Both the position numbers and the translations under genes were made by a program. This document shows, in pieces, positions 9,101 through 15,995 of a DNA stretch of 64,000 bases (the stretch's first letter is position 1; the number at the start of each line of letters is the position of its first letter). The notes beneath the pieces are model-generated. The model was not told where the DNA came from, did no database searches, and saw nothing but the letters and a program-made list of their open reading frames with translations. The stretch comes from an uncultured Bacteroidales bacterium (GTDB lineage: Bacteria; Bacteroidota; Bacteroidia; Bacteroidales; UBA932): contig CALVDE010000019.1 of assembly GCA_944326265.1 (NCBI GenBank), forward strand, positions 18,607-82,606. Direction: 5' to 3'.

Positions 9101-9321
9101 TCCACACCGTTGATGGCCTCCTCCAGAGGAGCTATCACCGCGTTCTGCACGGCTGTGGCGTTGGCACCGCTGTAAGTCGTGGATACGCGGATGGTAGGAG
9201 GTGCGATATCCGGGTACTGCTCGATAGGCAGAATTGCCAGCGCAATGATACCCACCAGCACCAGGAAAGTCGATATTGCGACCGACAGGATAGGCCGGTC
9301 TATGAACGTCTTTAGATTCAT
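6178..9321 (-). CDS. RND multidrug efflux permease, HAE1 (AcrB/MexB) family
   Basis: A 1047-residue inner-membrane proton-driven antiporter, full length for AcrB-type pumps. The N-terminus (MNLKTFIDRPILSVAISTFL) is the first membrane helix of the family. Two large periplasmic loops (about 35-335 and 560-870) follow, each succeeded by membrane helices. The proton-relay pair appears as the adjacent acids in GTVVDDAIIVVEAV (TM4), and GLVPNEDTG-like text appears as TSLVPNEDTGSL. Loop 2 carries the QVAGFSFSG region lining the binding pocket. The substrate is probably amphipathic drugs or bile salts, inferred from family. The adaptor ends 3 bases upstream and the outer-membrane factor overlaps the stop, so the three form one operon. 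Confidence 0.95.
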   Translation of the reverse strand: MNLKTFIDRPILSVAISTFLVLVGIIALAILPIEQYPDIAPPTIRVSTTYSGANATAVQNAVIAPLEEAINGVEDMTYMTSEASNSGSASITVYFKQGIDPDMAAVNVQNRVSRATSLLPAEVTRVGVEVSKRQSSTLKVFALVSPDSTYDETFLTNYLSINVKPQIQRISGVGDCNVMGGDYAMRVWMKPDVMAQYGLIPSDVSAALSSQNIEASTGAIGENSDNVFQYTLRYKGRLSTEEEFGEIVIRAYDDGRVLKLKDIADIELGAVSYNFEGRVKGAPGVTCMINQTAGSNANEIIKEIDAYLETVKADLPKGIEIIDIMSTKDFLDASIQEVIKTLFETILLVVLVVYVFLQSPRATLIPTICIFVALIATFAFMIVAGFTINLITLFALILVIGTVVDDAIIVVEAVQARFDMGYRSAYKAAMDGVEGVSAAVVSATLVFMAVFIPVSFLGGTSGLFYKQFGLTMAAAVGFSAINALTLSPALCALIMKPNEIVAPGEKPKQFSTRFRIAFEASFGRMITKYKGGVKFFIKYKWVGVGTLVAACGLLVYFMATAKTSLVPNEDTGSLFISVDAAPGTTLAETNDILTEMQNSIKDIEEINTYNQVAGFSFSGSGASHAMMMIRLKDWSLRPDKDQSYTAVIEKIYANTAHIKNAQIFIFAPPMISGYGTGNSFFVDLQDRSGRGIDALEDVTQGFIAALNERPEVQLAYTSFSSDFPQYQIDVDAAKCIRAGTTTDAVLSVLSGYYGSMYVSNFNRFTKLYRVILQAPPEFRDDMQSLDDVYVRTSDGMAPVSQFVTLTKIYGAEVLNRFNMFTSITVQGMPNPGYSSGDIIAAIEEVSKEALPTGFGYEFSGMTREEAELAESNTTAIVYVICVIFIYLILCGMYESLFLPLAVLCSVPFGLMGSYFFTKLCGMESNIYTQVGMVMLIGLLSKTAILITEYGSQRRKRGMSLSAAALSAAGVRLRPILMTVLTMVIGLLPLITASGVGANGYRSLGIGTAGGMVVGTIALMFITPMFFVIFQYVEEKVMGKRKEERAAL

Positions 9322-9324
9322 ACG

Positions 9325-10449
9325 TTACTCTCCTTCGTTAGAATTGACAGGCGTACCGGTTATCGGAGTGCCCTCCCTGAGCAGGCCGGCTCCCTCGGAC
9401 ACTATCACATCGCCCTCGGCCAGACCGCTCTCAACGATATATTCCCGACCGTTGTTGAGACGGAACACCTTTATCTCATTGGAGACGGCCTTGCCGTCAA
9501 TCACCTTGTATACAAATATCTTGTCCTGTATCTCGTATGTAGCCTCCTGAGGTATCACGATGCAGCCGTTCCTCTCATACGACACATTGACACGGCCTGA
9601 ACCGCCGCTCATCAGACGACCGTCAGGATTGTCGAACACGGCCCTGACGCTCACCGCTCCGGTACCCTTGTCCACGATACGGCTGATCACGTCGATATGA
9701 CCCTGATGCTCGTAAATGGAGCCGTCGGCCATGGTCAGCGACACCGGCAGGAAAGAGTCCACGGTGTTGTCGATGGAGCCGTACTGACGGGTCATCGAAA
9801 GCACCTCCTTCTCAGGCAGGGAGAAATATACGTACATCTGGGAATTGTCCGAAACGCTTATCAGGGGCTCCGCCATGGATGCGCTCACCAGTGCTCCCAC
9901 TCTCACCGAAGTCATGCCTGCCGAACCGTTGACAGGACTCTTCACGATAGCGTAGGAAAGGTTCTGAGCCGCACTTGCCTCAGCGGCCTCAGCCTGTCTG
10001 AGAGCAGCGACCGCGCTGTTGTACGAGTTGCGGGCCGTCTGGAGCTCAAAATCCGAAATCACCTTGTCGGCATACAGGTCCTCGCTTCCCTCCAGGGAGA
10101 GCTCGGCTGTTGCCAGCTGGGCCTCGGCAGTAGCGACAGCGGCCTTGGCCTGCCTGTATGCTGCGGCATAGGGGATAGTGTCTATCACGAACAGCGTCTG
10201 CCCCTTCCTGACCTTGGCCCCCTCCTTTACCAGGACATCCGTAACGAATCCTGAAACCTGGGGTCTCACTTCCACATCCTGTTTTCCCTCTATGACAGCA
10301 GAGTAGCTGACTGACAGAGACCTGTCCTCGGGAAATACTTTAAGAAGCGGATACGTAACCGCCTCCATCTGGCCCTGAGCCTTCTGCTTGCATGATGTCA
10401 TGCCGATAACGGCACAGAGGCCCAAAACCGCAATTTTCAGATAACGCAT
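9325..10449 (-). CDS. RND efflux periplasmic adaptor (membrane fusion protein)
   Basis: A 374-residue lipoprotein (MTSC, Cys20) of the AcrA/MexA family that bridges the permease and outer-membrane channel. The lipoyl-like half-motifs are visible as VRPQVSGFVTDVLVKEGAKVRKGQTLFVID and SYAIVKSPVNGSAGMTSVRVGALV. A coiled hairpin rich in Ala and Glu lies between them (about 75-150), followed by the beta-barrel and membrane-proximal domain (VIPQEATYEIQDKIFVYKV). It is the first gene of the three-gene efflux operon. A 7-bp inverted repeat lies about 40 bases upstream; no repressor gene is adjacent in the window. Confidence 0.93.
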   Translation of the reverse strand: MRYLKIAVLGLCAVIGMTSCKQKAQGQMEAVTYPLLKVFPEDRSLSVSYSAVIEGKQDVEVRPQVSGFVTDVLVKEGAKVRKGQTLFVIDTIPYAAAYRQAKAAVATAEAQLATAELSLEGSEDLYADKVISDFELQTARNSYNSAVAALRQAEAAEASAAQNLSYAIVKSPVNGSAGMTSVRVGALVSASMAEPLISVSDNSQMYVYFSLPEKEVLSMTRQYGSIDNTVDSFLPVSLTMADGSIYEHQGHIDVISRIVDKGTGAVSVRAVFDNPDGRLMSGGSGRVNVSYERNGCIVIPQEATYEIQDKIFVYKVIDGKAVSNEIKVFRLNNGREYIVESGLAEGDVIVSEGAGLLREGTPITGTPVNSNEGE

Positions 10450-10490
10450 ATATAATTACTCTTTAAAAATTCTGAGTCCGTGCTAGCAAC

Positions 10491-10511
10491 GATTGTGCCA
10501 AATACACAATC
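10491..10511. promoter_or_regulatory. Perfect inverted repeat GATTGTG-N7-CACAATC upstream of the efflux operon
   Basis: The repeat sits 42-62 bases 5' of the adaptor ATG in the 183-bp gap, where a promoter/operator is expected. It is symmetric enough to be a dimeric repressor site (TetR- or MarR-like), but no such regulator is next to it. The rest of the gap shows no gene. Confidence 0.45.
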
Positions 10512-10632
10512 ATTTCCGAATTTAACACATATATTTCCTTTTTCAACATCAATTCTGCCGTTCTGACTCCTGGGATATGCCGATTTCATACAGTTTTTGC
10601 CGCCCGTCAATACCGGACTGCTCCGTACAGGA

Positions 10633-12150
10633 TCACAGCACCTCCATCCCGGCCACAGCCCGACGGTAGCCGTCCACCATCGAGCGGACGATGTCGGCAG
10701 CCGAAGGCAGATCGGAGATGAGCGAAACGCCCTGGCCTATCTCCAGCTCGCCGGCTGACAGGTCGCCTTCGAAGATGCCCTGACGGGCCCGGCCGCGACC
10801 GAGCAGCTCCACGAGCTCTTCCTTCGAAGCCCCGCGGTCCTCGGCCTCCTGCACCTGTGCATAGAAATCGTTCTTGATCAGGCGGGTCGGACTCACCTTC
10901 TTGAGGGCCAGCATCGTATCGCCCTCCTTGAGTCCGAGACAGAGCTGCTTGAACTCCTCGCTGGCACTGCTCTCGCGGCACAGGGCAAAACGGGTACCGA
11001 CCTGCACGCCCTCGGCTCCGAGGGCGAAGGCAGCGGCCATTCCAGCCCCCGAGACGATACCGCCCGCAGCCAGCAGAGGCAGCGATACTGCCGCCCGGAC
11101 CTGAGGCACCAGCACCATCGTAGCCGTCTCCTCCCGGCCATTGTGCCCGCCGGCCTCGAAACCCTCGGCCACCACCGCATCGACCCCGGCCTCAGCGCAT
11201 TTGACCGCGAACTTGGAACTCGACACCACATGCGCTACCTTCACCCCGGCATCCTTGAGCCTCGGCGTCCATGTCTTGGGATTACCGGCCGAGGTAAAGA
11301 CCACCGGCACCTTCTCAGACAGCACCACCTCCATCAGCTCTGCGGCATACGGAGACATCAGCGGCACATTGACCCCGAACGGCTTATCCGTAGCAGCGCG
11401 GCATGAAGCGATATGCTCCCGCAGCAGCTCCGGTTTCATCGACCCTGCCCCGAGCAAACCTAAACCGCCCGCGGCACTCACCGCCGAAGCCAGCCTCCAG
11501 CCGCTGCACCAGACCATTCCGCCGGAGACTATCGGATAACGGATGCCGAACACCGAGCACACCCGGTTGTCATTGCGGATGATTTCAGTACGCGACTCGC
11601 ACACCACCGCATCCATCAGCATATCGTGAGCCTCCCGGGGCACCGCATCCACCACCTGGAAATCGAAGCAGACCCCGACCTTGTACGGCCCGCCCTGAGA
11701 GCAGTCCGAAGCCCCTGCCAGCAGCCTGTCGTAGAAGCCCTTGCCGCGTCCCATCCGACCGCCGTCCATATCGAAGGCCACTCCCGGCACCACGACCAGG
11801 TCGATATCGGAGATCCGCACCTCCTCCGACCCCTCCACAGGCTCCGGAATAGCATACGATTCGCCCGGAGTCAGTGCAGCCCTACCGGAGAACCGTCTGA
11901 TTCTCAAGAAATCCCCGTCCACCACCGGCAAAAATACATTCTTCCCGGCCGCAGCACAGGCGAGCACCGCGTCCTGAGTCGCCACCTCATCCTGCATTGC
12001 CCAGTAGAACAGAATATTCCGGGCCTTCCGGAAACGCGGAAGCGCCATCAGACGCTCCATCACCGGCACAGAGCGGCGGCGGCGCTCCTCGAGGGGCACC
12101 TGTTTCTTGCGCATCGATATCAATTTGCGAAGTTCCTTCTTACTTTCCAT
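10633..12150 (-). CDS. Fusion: 5-formyltetrahydrofolate cyclo-ligase + nitronate monooxygenase-like domain
   Basis: One uninterrupted 505-codon frame encodes two enzymes. Residues 1-192 match 5-formyl-THF cyclo-ligase, which converts 5-formyl-THF plus ATP to 5,10-methenyl-THF: basic N-terminal LRKLISMRKKQVP, FYWAMQDEVAT and the ATP-site GRMGRGKGFYDRLL at 131-144. Residues about 195-505 match the FMN-dependent nitronate monooxygenase/2-nitropropane dioxygenase family: RVCSVFGIRYPIVSGGMVW at the start, AEGFEAGGHNGREE (phosphate-binding and catalytic His) and LLAAGGIVSGAGMAAAFALGAEGVQVGTRF. There is almost no linker. The start is the ATG at 12150, which gives the family N-terminus; the frame upstream runs antisense through queH. 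Both domains look intact. The true substrate of the second domain is unknown. Confidence 0.88.
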   Translation of the reverse strand: MESKKELRKLISMRKKQVPLEERRRRSVPVMERLMALPRFRKARNILFYWAMQDEVATQDAVLACAAAGKNVFLPVVDGDFLRIRRFSGRAALTPGESYAIPEPVEGSEEVRISDIDLVVVPGVAFDMDGGRMGRGKGFYDRLLAGASDCSQGGPYKVGVCFDFQVVDAVPREAHDMLMDAVVCESRTEIIRNDNRVCSVFGIRYPIVSGGMVWCSGWRLASAVSAAGGLGLLGAGSMKPELLREHIASCRAATDKPFGVNVPLMSPYAAELMEVVLSEKVPVVFTSAGNPKTWTPRLKDAGVKVAHVVSSSKFAVKCAEAGVDAVVAEGFEAGGHNGREETATMVLVPQVRAAVSLPLLAAGGIVSGAGMAAAFALGAEGVQVGTRFALCRESSASEEFKQLCLGLKEGDTMLALKKVSPTRLIKNDFYAQVQEAEDRGASKEELVELLGRGRARQGIFEGDLSAGELEIGQGVSLISDLPSAADIVRSMVDGYRRAVAGMEVL

Positions 12151-12175
12151 AATTTTCAATATTTTCGCAAAAATA

Positions 12176-12183
12176 TAATTTTG
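12176..12183 (+). promoter_or_regulatory. -7 box TAATTTTG for queH
   Basis: TAATTTTG matches TAnnTTTG and ends 9 bases before the queH ATG, in the 42-bp divergent gap shared with the cyclo-ligase fusion gene. The position about 19 bases upstream is T-rich but lacks a clear TTG. Confidence 0.4.
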
Positions 12184-12192
12184 TCCGATACG

Positions 12193-12834
12193 ATGGAAAA
12201 AGTTCTGCTTCACTCCTGCTGCGCCCCCTGCTCCGCCGCCATCCTCGAATGGATGGGGCAGAACGGCTATGAACCGACCATCCTCTTCTACAACCCCAAC
12301 ATTTTCCCGGAGGAGGAATATCTCAAGCGGAAGCATGAGATAGTGCGGTATGCGCAGGAAATCGGAGTGGCGATAGTGGACCTGGACAAGGAAAATACTG
12401 GGGGAAAGGACAATGCAGAAGTCTCCGCAGGGTATGAGGGAACAAGTGGGCGGCAGGGAGATCACAGAGATTTCTGGGAAAGACAGCATGAACAATGGCT
12501 GAAATGCACCGTGGGTCTCGAAAATGAGCCGGAACGGGGCGGCCGCTGCCTCGCCTGCTTCAAGCACCGCCTCTGCACTGCGGCTGACTACGCCGCCGGA
12601 CACGGCTTTCCCCTGTTCACCACCACCCTCGCCTCCTCCCGCTGGAAGGACATCCGGCAGATCAACGAGGCCGGCTTCTACGCCGAGGAGCATTGCGGCA
12701 GGGGCCTGACCCGCTTCTGGGACCGCAACTGGCGCAAGGGCGGCCTCTACGAACGCCGCAACATCCTCGCCCGCCAGTTCTACAACCAGCAGTACTGCGG
12801 CTGCGAGTTCAGCCTCCGTAGACTAACTGAATAA
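12193..12834 (+). CDS. queH: Epoxyqueuosine reductase QueH
   Basis: A 213-residue cytoplasmic QueH (formerly DUF208), performing the last step of queuosine synthesis by reducing epoxyqueuosine in tRNA. The conserved cysteines are present: the N-terminal HSCCAPC (Cys9, Cys10, Cys13), GGRCLACFKHRL, and the C-terminal YCGCEFS, which in the family hold an iron-sulfur cluster and redox centre. FYNPNIFPEEEYLKR and TTTLASSRWKDI are also family motifs. Between VDLD and VGLENEPERGG there are about 25-30 more residues than I recall in relatives, rich in Gly/Lys/Glu. The start at 12193 gives MEKVLLHSCCAPC. The 3' end overlaps the convergent toxin gene by 12 bases. Confidence 0.9.
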   Translation: MEKVLLHSCCAPCSAAILEWMGQNGYEPTILFYNPNIFPEEEYLKRKHEIVRYAQEIGVAIVDLDKENTGGKDNAEVSAGYEGTSGRQGDHRDFWERQHEQWLKCTVGLENEPERGGRCLACFKHRLCTAADYAAGHGFPLFTTTLASSRWKDIRQINEAGFYAEEHCGRGLTRFWDRNWRKGGLYERRNILARQFYNQQYCGCEFSLRRLTE

Positions 12835-13158
12835 ATACTTGGCAATCATGTGGTTATTACTGATATACCTGACCAGGTAAATGATTTCTCCTTCCGCATA
12901 ATACTGAGTGAAAAAAACATACCACTGCGTAAGCCTACTTTTAGGGAAAACGGCATACAGCATCCCTCTGCCATATTTCTCAAAATATGGCGGAGCAGGC
13001 TTACTGACACGAAGATGAAGTGTTCTCTCAATATCCAGAATTAACTCCTCCACATATTCCACTGCAGTATCCTCAAAACTGAAGTATTCCTTGTCCAGGA
13101 GCGTCTCTATCAATTCTGAGAAATACTGCCTTACCTCCGGCAGGAACAGCACTCTCAT
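12823..13158 (-). CDS. Putative type II toxin, RelE/ParE-like
   Basis: A 111-residue basic protein encoded 2 bases after the stop of a small Phd/YefM-like protein, the usual antitoxin-toxin order. It starts MRVLFLPEVRQYFSEL, resembling the RelE/ParE first strand and helix, and ends with strands typical of the fold (WYVFFTQYY, EIIYLVRYISNNHMIAKYL). I chose the ATG at 13158; a TTG two codons upstream is also open and would overlap the antitoxin stop. Catalytic residues cannot be named with confidence. If active it would be an mRNA interferase or gyrase poison. Its 3' end overlaps queH by 12 bases on the opposite strand. Confidence 0.6.
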   Translation of the reverse strand: MRVLFLPEVRQYFSELIETLLDKEYFSFEDTAVEYVEELILDIERTLHLRVSKPAPPYFEKYGRGMLYAVFPKSRLTQWYVFFTQYYAEGEIIYLVRYISNNHMIAKYLFS

Positions 13159-13160
13159 AC

Positions 13161-13388
13161 TCAACGACTTCTTTTCCTATATGCTTCACGGATATCCGAG
13201 ACTATTCCCGGCATAAGCTGCTGAGCGGTTACCGCCCGTTTCAGATCTTCGTCCGGTTCAAGATACTCCTGCTTGGTGAGGATAAATGTCTCGTTACGTC
13301 CTCTCTGGATTATAATCTGCTCATTTGCAGCTAAGTCCAAATATTTTTTCAAATTGCTTCTCAACTCGGATGAACTTATCACTCTCAT
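13161..13388 (-). CDS. Putative antitoxin, Phd/YefM-like
   Basis: A 75-residue protein. MRVISSSELRSNLKKYLDLAANEQIIIQRGRNETFILT is the classic Phd/YefM N-terminal DNA-binding fold, and the C-terminal tail (DEDLKRAVTAQQLMPGIVSDIREAYRKRSR) would wrap the toxin. The ATG at 13388 is preferred; an in-frame ATG 12 codons upstream lies inside the operator palindrome and very near the predicted transcription start. It is first in a two-gene operon with the RelE/ParE-like toxin. Autoregulation is likely because a perfect palindrome covers the region just downstream of the -7 box. Confidence 0.7.
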   Translation of the reverse strand: MRVISSSELRSNLKKYLDLAANEQIIIQRGRNETFILTKQEYLEPDEDLKRAVTAQQLMPGIVSDIREAYRKRSR

Positions 13389-13401
13389 ATTTCTGTCGAT
13401 T

Positions 13402-13421
13402 TTGTACACTATAATGTACAA
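13402..13421. promoter_or_regulatory. Operator palindrome TTGTACA-N6-TGTACAA of the toxin-antitoxin operon
   Basis: A perfect 7-bp inverted repeat lies 14 bases upstream of the antitoxin ATG and directly downstream of the minus-strand -7 box, where a bound antitoxin would block transcription. Seen directly; the role is inferred from Phd-type autoregulation. Confidence 0.6.
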
Positions 13422-13429
13422 CAAAGATA
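13422..13429 (-). promoter_or_regulatory. -7 box TATCTTTG for the toxin-antitoxin operon
   Basis: TATCTTTG on the minus strand abuts the operator palindrome and lies 34-41 bases 5' of the antitoxin ATG. A second TATCTTTG on the plus strand is 14 bases away, so the two divergent promoters overlap. Confidence 0.5.
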
Positions 13430-13442
13430 AGATTAATTTTCA

Positions 13443-13450
13443 TATCTTTG
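13443..13450 (+). promoter_or_regulatory. -7 box TATCTTTG for the metallopeptidase gene
   Basis: TATCTTTG on the plus strand, 26 bases before the peptidase ATG at 13477. The region around position -33 has no TTG. Confidence 0.45.
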
Positions 13451-13476
13451 CGAATAATGGCTAAACACTGCGCAAT

Positions 13477-15531
13477 ATGATGAAACGGATACCTACTGTC
13501 ATGCTGGCCGCGGCGACGATGATTATGAGCGGCTGTAACGGAAACAATAACGGCAATCAACAGAAGACCATGAGCAATATTTCGGAAGAGACCGTCAATA
13601 GGACGGTACAGGCCATAGTGGAGAAATGTCCGCAGGCCGACCAGGCACTGGTGCAGAAGGGCGTGGCCCAGGCGGCAGCACTGTGGAGGACTGAGGACGG
13701 CACTGAAGCGGAGTTCGAACAGTTCGCCGCCGAAAGTTACGCTGCTACGCCCGAAGACCGCAAGGTGCTGTTCGACAAGCTGTCGGCGGCATTCGAGACC
13801 CTTTACGGCACATCCAACCAAGTAGCCGTGCGGCTGCAGGCTCCGCTGCATCTGACCGGCTCGGAGCTCACTGGGATAGACTACATCCTCGGAGCATTCG
13901 ACCCCTATTCTCACCTGTCGGATGACCTATTTGCCAACAAGACGGCATTCGTCACCATCCTCAACTTCCCGTTCTACACCCTCGAGGAGAAAAACACCCT
14001 CGGAAAGAACTGGAGCCGCCTCGAATGGGCCTACGCCCGCATGGGAGATGCATTCACCACCAGGGTGCCGGCAGCAGTCAAGGCCCGTTACGCCCAGGTA
14101 CTCAGCGGCTGCGAGAACTACATCGCCTCCTACAATATCATGATGGGACATCTGCTCACAGATGACGGCCGCCGCCTCTTCCCCGAGGACATGGTGCTGC
14201 TCTCGCACTGGAACCTGCGCGACGAGCTCAAGAGCAACTACGCCGACATTCCCGATGCCAATGAGAAACAGGAGATGATCTTCCAGGTGATGCTCCGTAT
14301 CGTGGACCAGACCATCCCGAAGGACGTGGTGAACAACCCGGCATACGACTGGGCACCCTATTCCAACAAGACTTACAAGGACGGTAAGGAAGTGCAGCTC
14401 CAGCCCGAGACCGACGTGCGCTACTCGCATATCCTCAACACATTCCATGTGGAAGAGCAGATCGACCTCTACAGCCCTGAGCTGCCCACCGGCATCGCAC
14501 GCAACTTCGAGGAGGGCATGGAAGTATCCGCTAAGGACATCGAGGAGCTGTTCATCCGCCTGATATCTTCCGATGAGGTGAAGGAAGTCGCCGCGCTCAT
14601 CAAGGAGCGTCTGGGCCGCGACCTGAGACCCTACGACATCTGGTATGACGGATTCAAGAGCCGCTCGGCCATGCCTGAGGACGAACTGACCGAGATGACC
14701 CGGCGCAAATACCCTGATGCGCAGGCATTTGCTAAGGATATGCCCAGAATGCTCCGCTACCTGGGATTCCCTGCCCATGATGCCAAATACATCGCTGAAC
14801 GCATCGTAGTGGAACCGGCCCGCGGCTCAGGCCATGCCTGGGGAGCTCAGGGACGCTGGGAGCCCGCCCGTCTGCGCACCCGCATCGGAGACAAGGGCAT
14901 GGACTACAAGGGTTACAACATCGCAGTCCACGAGTTCGGCCACAACGTCGAGCAGACCCTGGACCTCTACGACATCGACTACTACATGCTCAACGGCGTG
15001 CCCAACACCGCCTACACAGAGGCCCTGGCCTTCATCTTCCAGAAACGGGACCTCCAGCTCCTGGGCTTTGACTATGAGATGGACGACAACACCACCCTCG
15101 ACATCTTCTGGGGCGCCTACGAGATCATGGGTGTCGCACTGGTGGACATGTATACCTGGCAGTGGCTCTACAGCCATCCCGATGCTACGGCATCCGAGCT
15201 GCGCGATGCCGTCAACAGCATAGCCAAGGACGTATGGAACAAGTACTACGCCCCCGTGCTAGGCACCCCCGACTGTCCCCTGCTGGCCGTCTACTCGCAC
15301 ATGGTCAACTCCCCGATGTATCTGCCCAACTATCCCTTCGGCCACATCATCGAGTATCAGCTTGAGAGCCATCTGGCACAGTGCCGCAACAAGGCCGAGT
15401 TCGCCTCGGAGATCCGCCGTATCTACACCCTCGGCCGCCTGACCCCTCAGATATGGATGCAGCAGGCCGTCGGCTCCGAGGTCAGCGTGGATCCGCTCCT
15501 CGAGGCCGTCGGCACAATCGTCTCCAAATAA
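13477..15531 (+). CDS. Lipoprotein zinc metallopeptidase (HEFGH gluzincin, M2/M3-like)
   Basis: A 684-residue secreted lipoprotein: the signal peptide ends in MSGC with Cys20. The zinc-binding motif HEFGH is at 485-489 in IAVHEFGHNVEQTLDLYD, and a likely third ligand is Glu515 in NTAYTEALAFIFQ, 26 residues later, a spacing like that of M2/M3 gluzincins. The rest is mostly helical. I do not recognise an exact named family; it is not DPP III (no HELLGH). It probably cleaves peptides in the periplasm or at the outer-membrane inner face. Codon use is strongly biased to C-ending codons, suggesting high expression. ATG is at 13477, with another ATG directly after it. It stands alone between two toxin-antitoxin loci. 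Confidence 0.75.
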   Translation: MMKRIPTVMLAAATMIMSGCNGNNNGNQQKTMSNISEETVNRTVQAIVEKCPQADQALVQKGVAQAAALWRTEDGTEAEFEQFAAESYAATPEDRKVLFDKLSAAFETLYGTSNQVAVRLQAPLHLTGSELTGIDYILGAFDPYSHLSDDLFANKTAFVTILNFPFYTLEEKNTLGKNWSRLEWAYARMGDAFTTRVPAAVKARYAQVLSGCENYIASYNIMMGHLLTDDGRRLFPEDMVLLSHWNLRDELKSNYADIPDANEKQEMIFQVMLRIVDQTIPKDVVNNPAYDWAPYSNKTYKDGKEVQLQPETDVRYSHILNTFHVEEQIDLYSPELPTGIARNFEEGMEVSAKDIEELFIRLISSDEVKEVAALIKERLGRDLRPYDIWYDGFKSRSAMPEDELTEMTRRKYPDAQAFAKDMPRMLRYLGFPAHDAKYIAERIVVEPARGSGHAWGAQGRWEPARLRTRIGDKGMDYKGYNIAVHEFGHNVEQTLDLYDIDYYMLNGVPNTAYTEALAFIFQKRDLQLLGFDYEMDDNTTLDIFWGAYEIMGVALVDMYTWQWLYSHPDATASELRDAVNSIAKDVWNKYYAPVLGTPDCPLLAVYSHMVNSPMYLPNYPFGHIIEYQLESHLAQCRNKAEFASEIRRIYTLGRLTPQIWMQQAVGSEVSVDPLLEAVGTIVSK

Positions 15532-15581
15532 ATTTTGGCACATTACCAAAAATTGGTAACTTGCAGAAAATTTAGAAAAGG

Positions 15582-15827
15582 ATGAAAAATACATCAGTGG
15601 CCCTCGGCCCTCATTTTGACAATTTTATTCAGGTCTCCATAGAAGAGGGACGCTACGGCAGTGCCAGCGAGATGGTCCGCGCCGGACTGCGCCTTCTCGA
15701 GGAGGAGGAACTGCGCGTCAATGCACTCAGACGTGCCATCGATGATGGTCTGAACAGCGGCATCGCCACCGGTTTCGATCCTGTCGCACACCTCGCTAGA
15801 CTGAAAACAGGACTGCCCGATGAGTAA
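15582..15827 (+). CDS. parD: ParD-family antitoxin
   Basis: An 81-residue ParD/CopG-type antitoxin. The N-terminal ribbon-helix-helix (SVALGPHFDNFIQVSIEEGRYGSASEMVRAGLRLLEEEE) is well conserved, with GRYGSASEMVRAGLRLLE being the hallmark. The C-terminal ALRRAIDDGLNSGIATGFD segment would bind ParE. Its end overlaps the start of a truncated parE by 8 bases, the usual coupling. A ribosome-site-like AAAGG lies 1-5 bases before the ATG. Because the toxin partner is cut short, this antitoxin may now be an orphan kept for regulation or cross-neutralisation. Confidence 0.85.
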   Translation: MKNTSVALGPHFDNFIQVSIEEGRYGSASEMVRAGLRLLEEEELRVNALRRAIDDGLNSGIATGFDPVAHLARLKTGLPDE

Positions 15828-15954
15828 GCTCCGTTTCACCAACAAGGCAGTCGGCGACCTTACGTCCATCTGGAACCATACTGAACGGACATGGTCTGCG
15901 CAGCAGGTTGAAAGATACTACAACATACTCATGAACGCATGCGGCAGCGGTTAG
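15820..15954 (+). pseudogene. parE: Truncated ParE toxin
   Basis: Starting at the ATG that overlaps the ParD stop, the frame reads MSKLRFTNKAVGDLTSIWNH and ends at TAG after 44 residues. These match the first helices of ParE (the KAxxDLxxIWxYT-like segment, then VERYYNILM). The family is normally about 95-100 residues, so the beta-sheet and C-terminal active region are missing. There is no continuation in other frames before the next gene at about 15975. It is probably an inactive toxin remnant created by deletion. Confidence 0.8.
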
Positions 15955-15965
15955 GATAATTTTAG

Positions 15966-15973
15966 TAACTTTG
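15966..15973 (+). promoter_or_regulatory. -7 box TAACTTTG before the AAA-ATPase gene
   Basis: A TAnnTTTG match ending one base before the first possible ATG (15975). It argues for one of the later in-frame ATGs (15996, 16002, 16008) as the true start. No -33 TTG was seen. Confidence 0.35.
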
Positions 15974-15995
15974 GATGTTGAACACCTTAAATCTA

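Noticed and set aside
12151..12693. Upstream extension of the cyclo-ligase fusion to 12693
   Set aside because: The extra 181 residues run antisense through queH and lack any family match; the ATG at 12150 gives the normal N-terminus.
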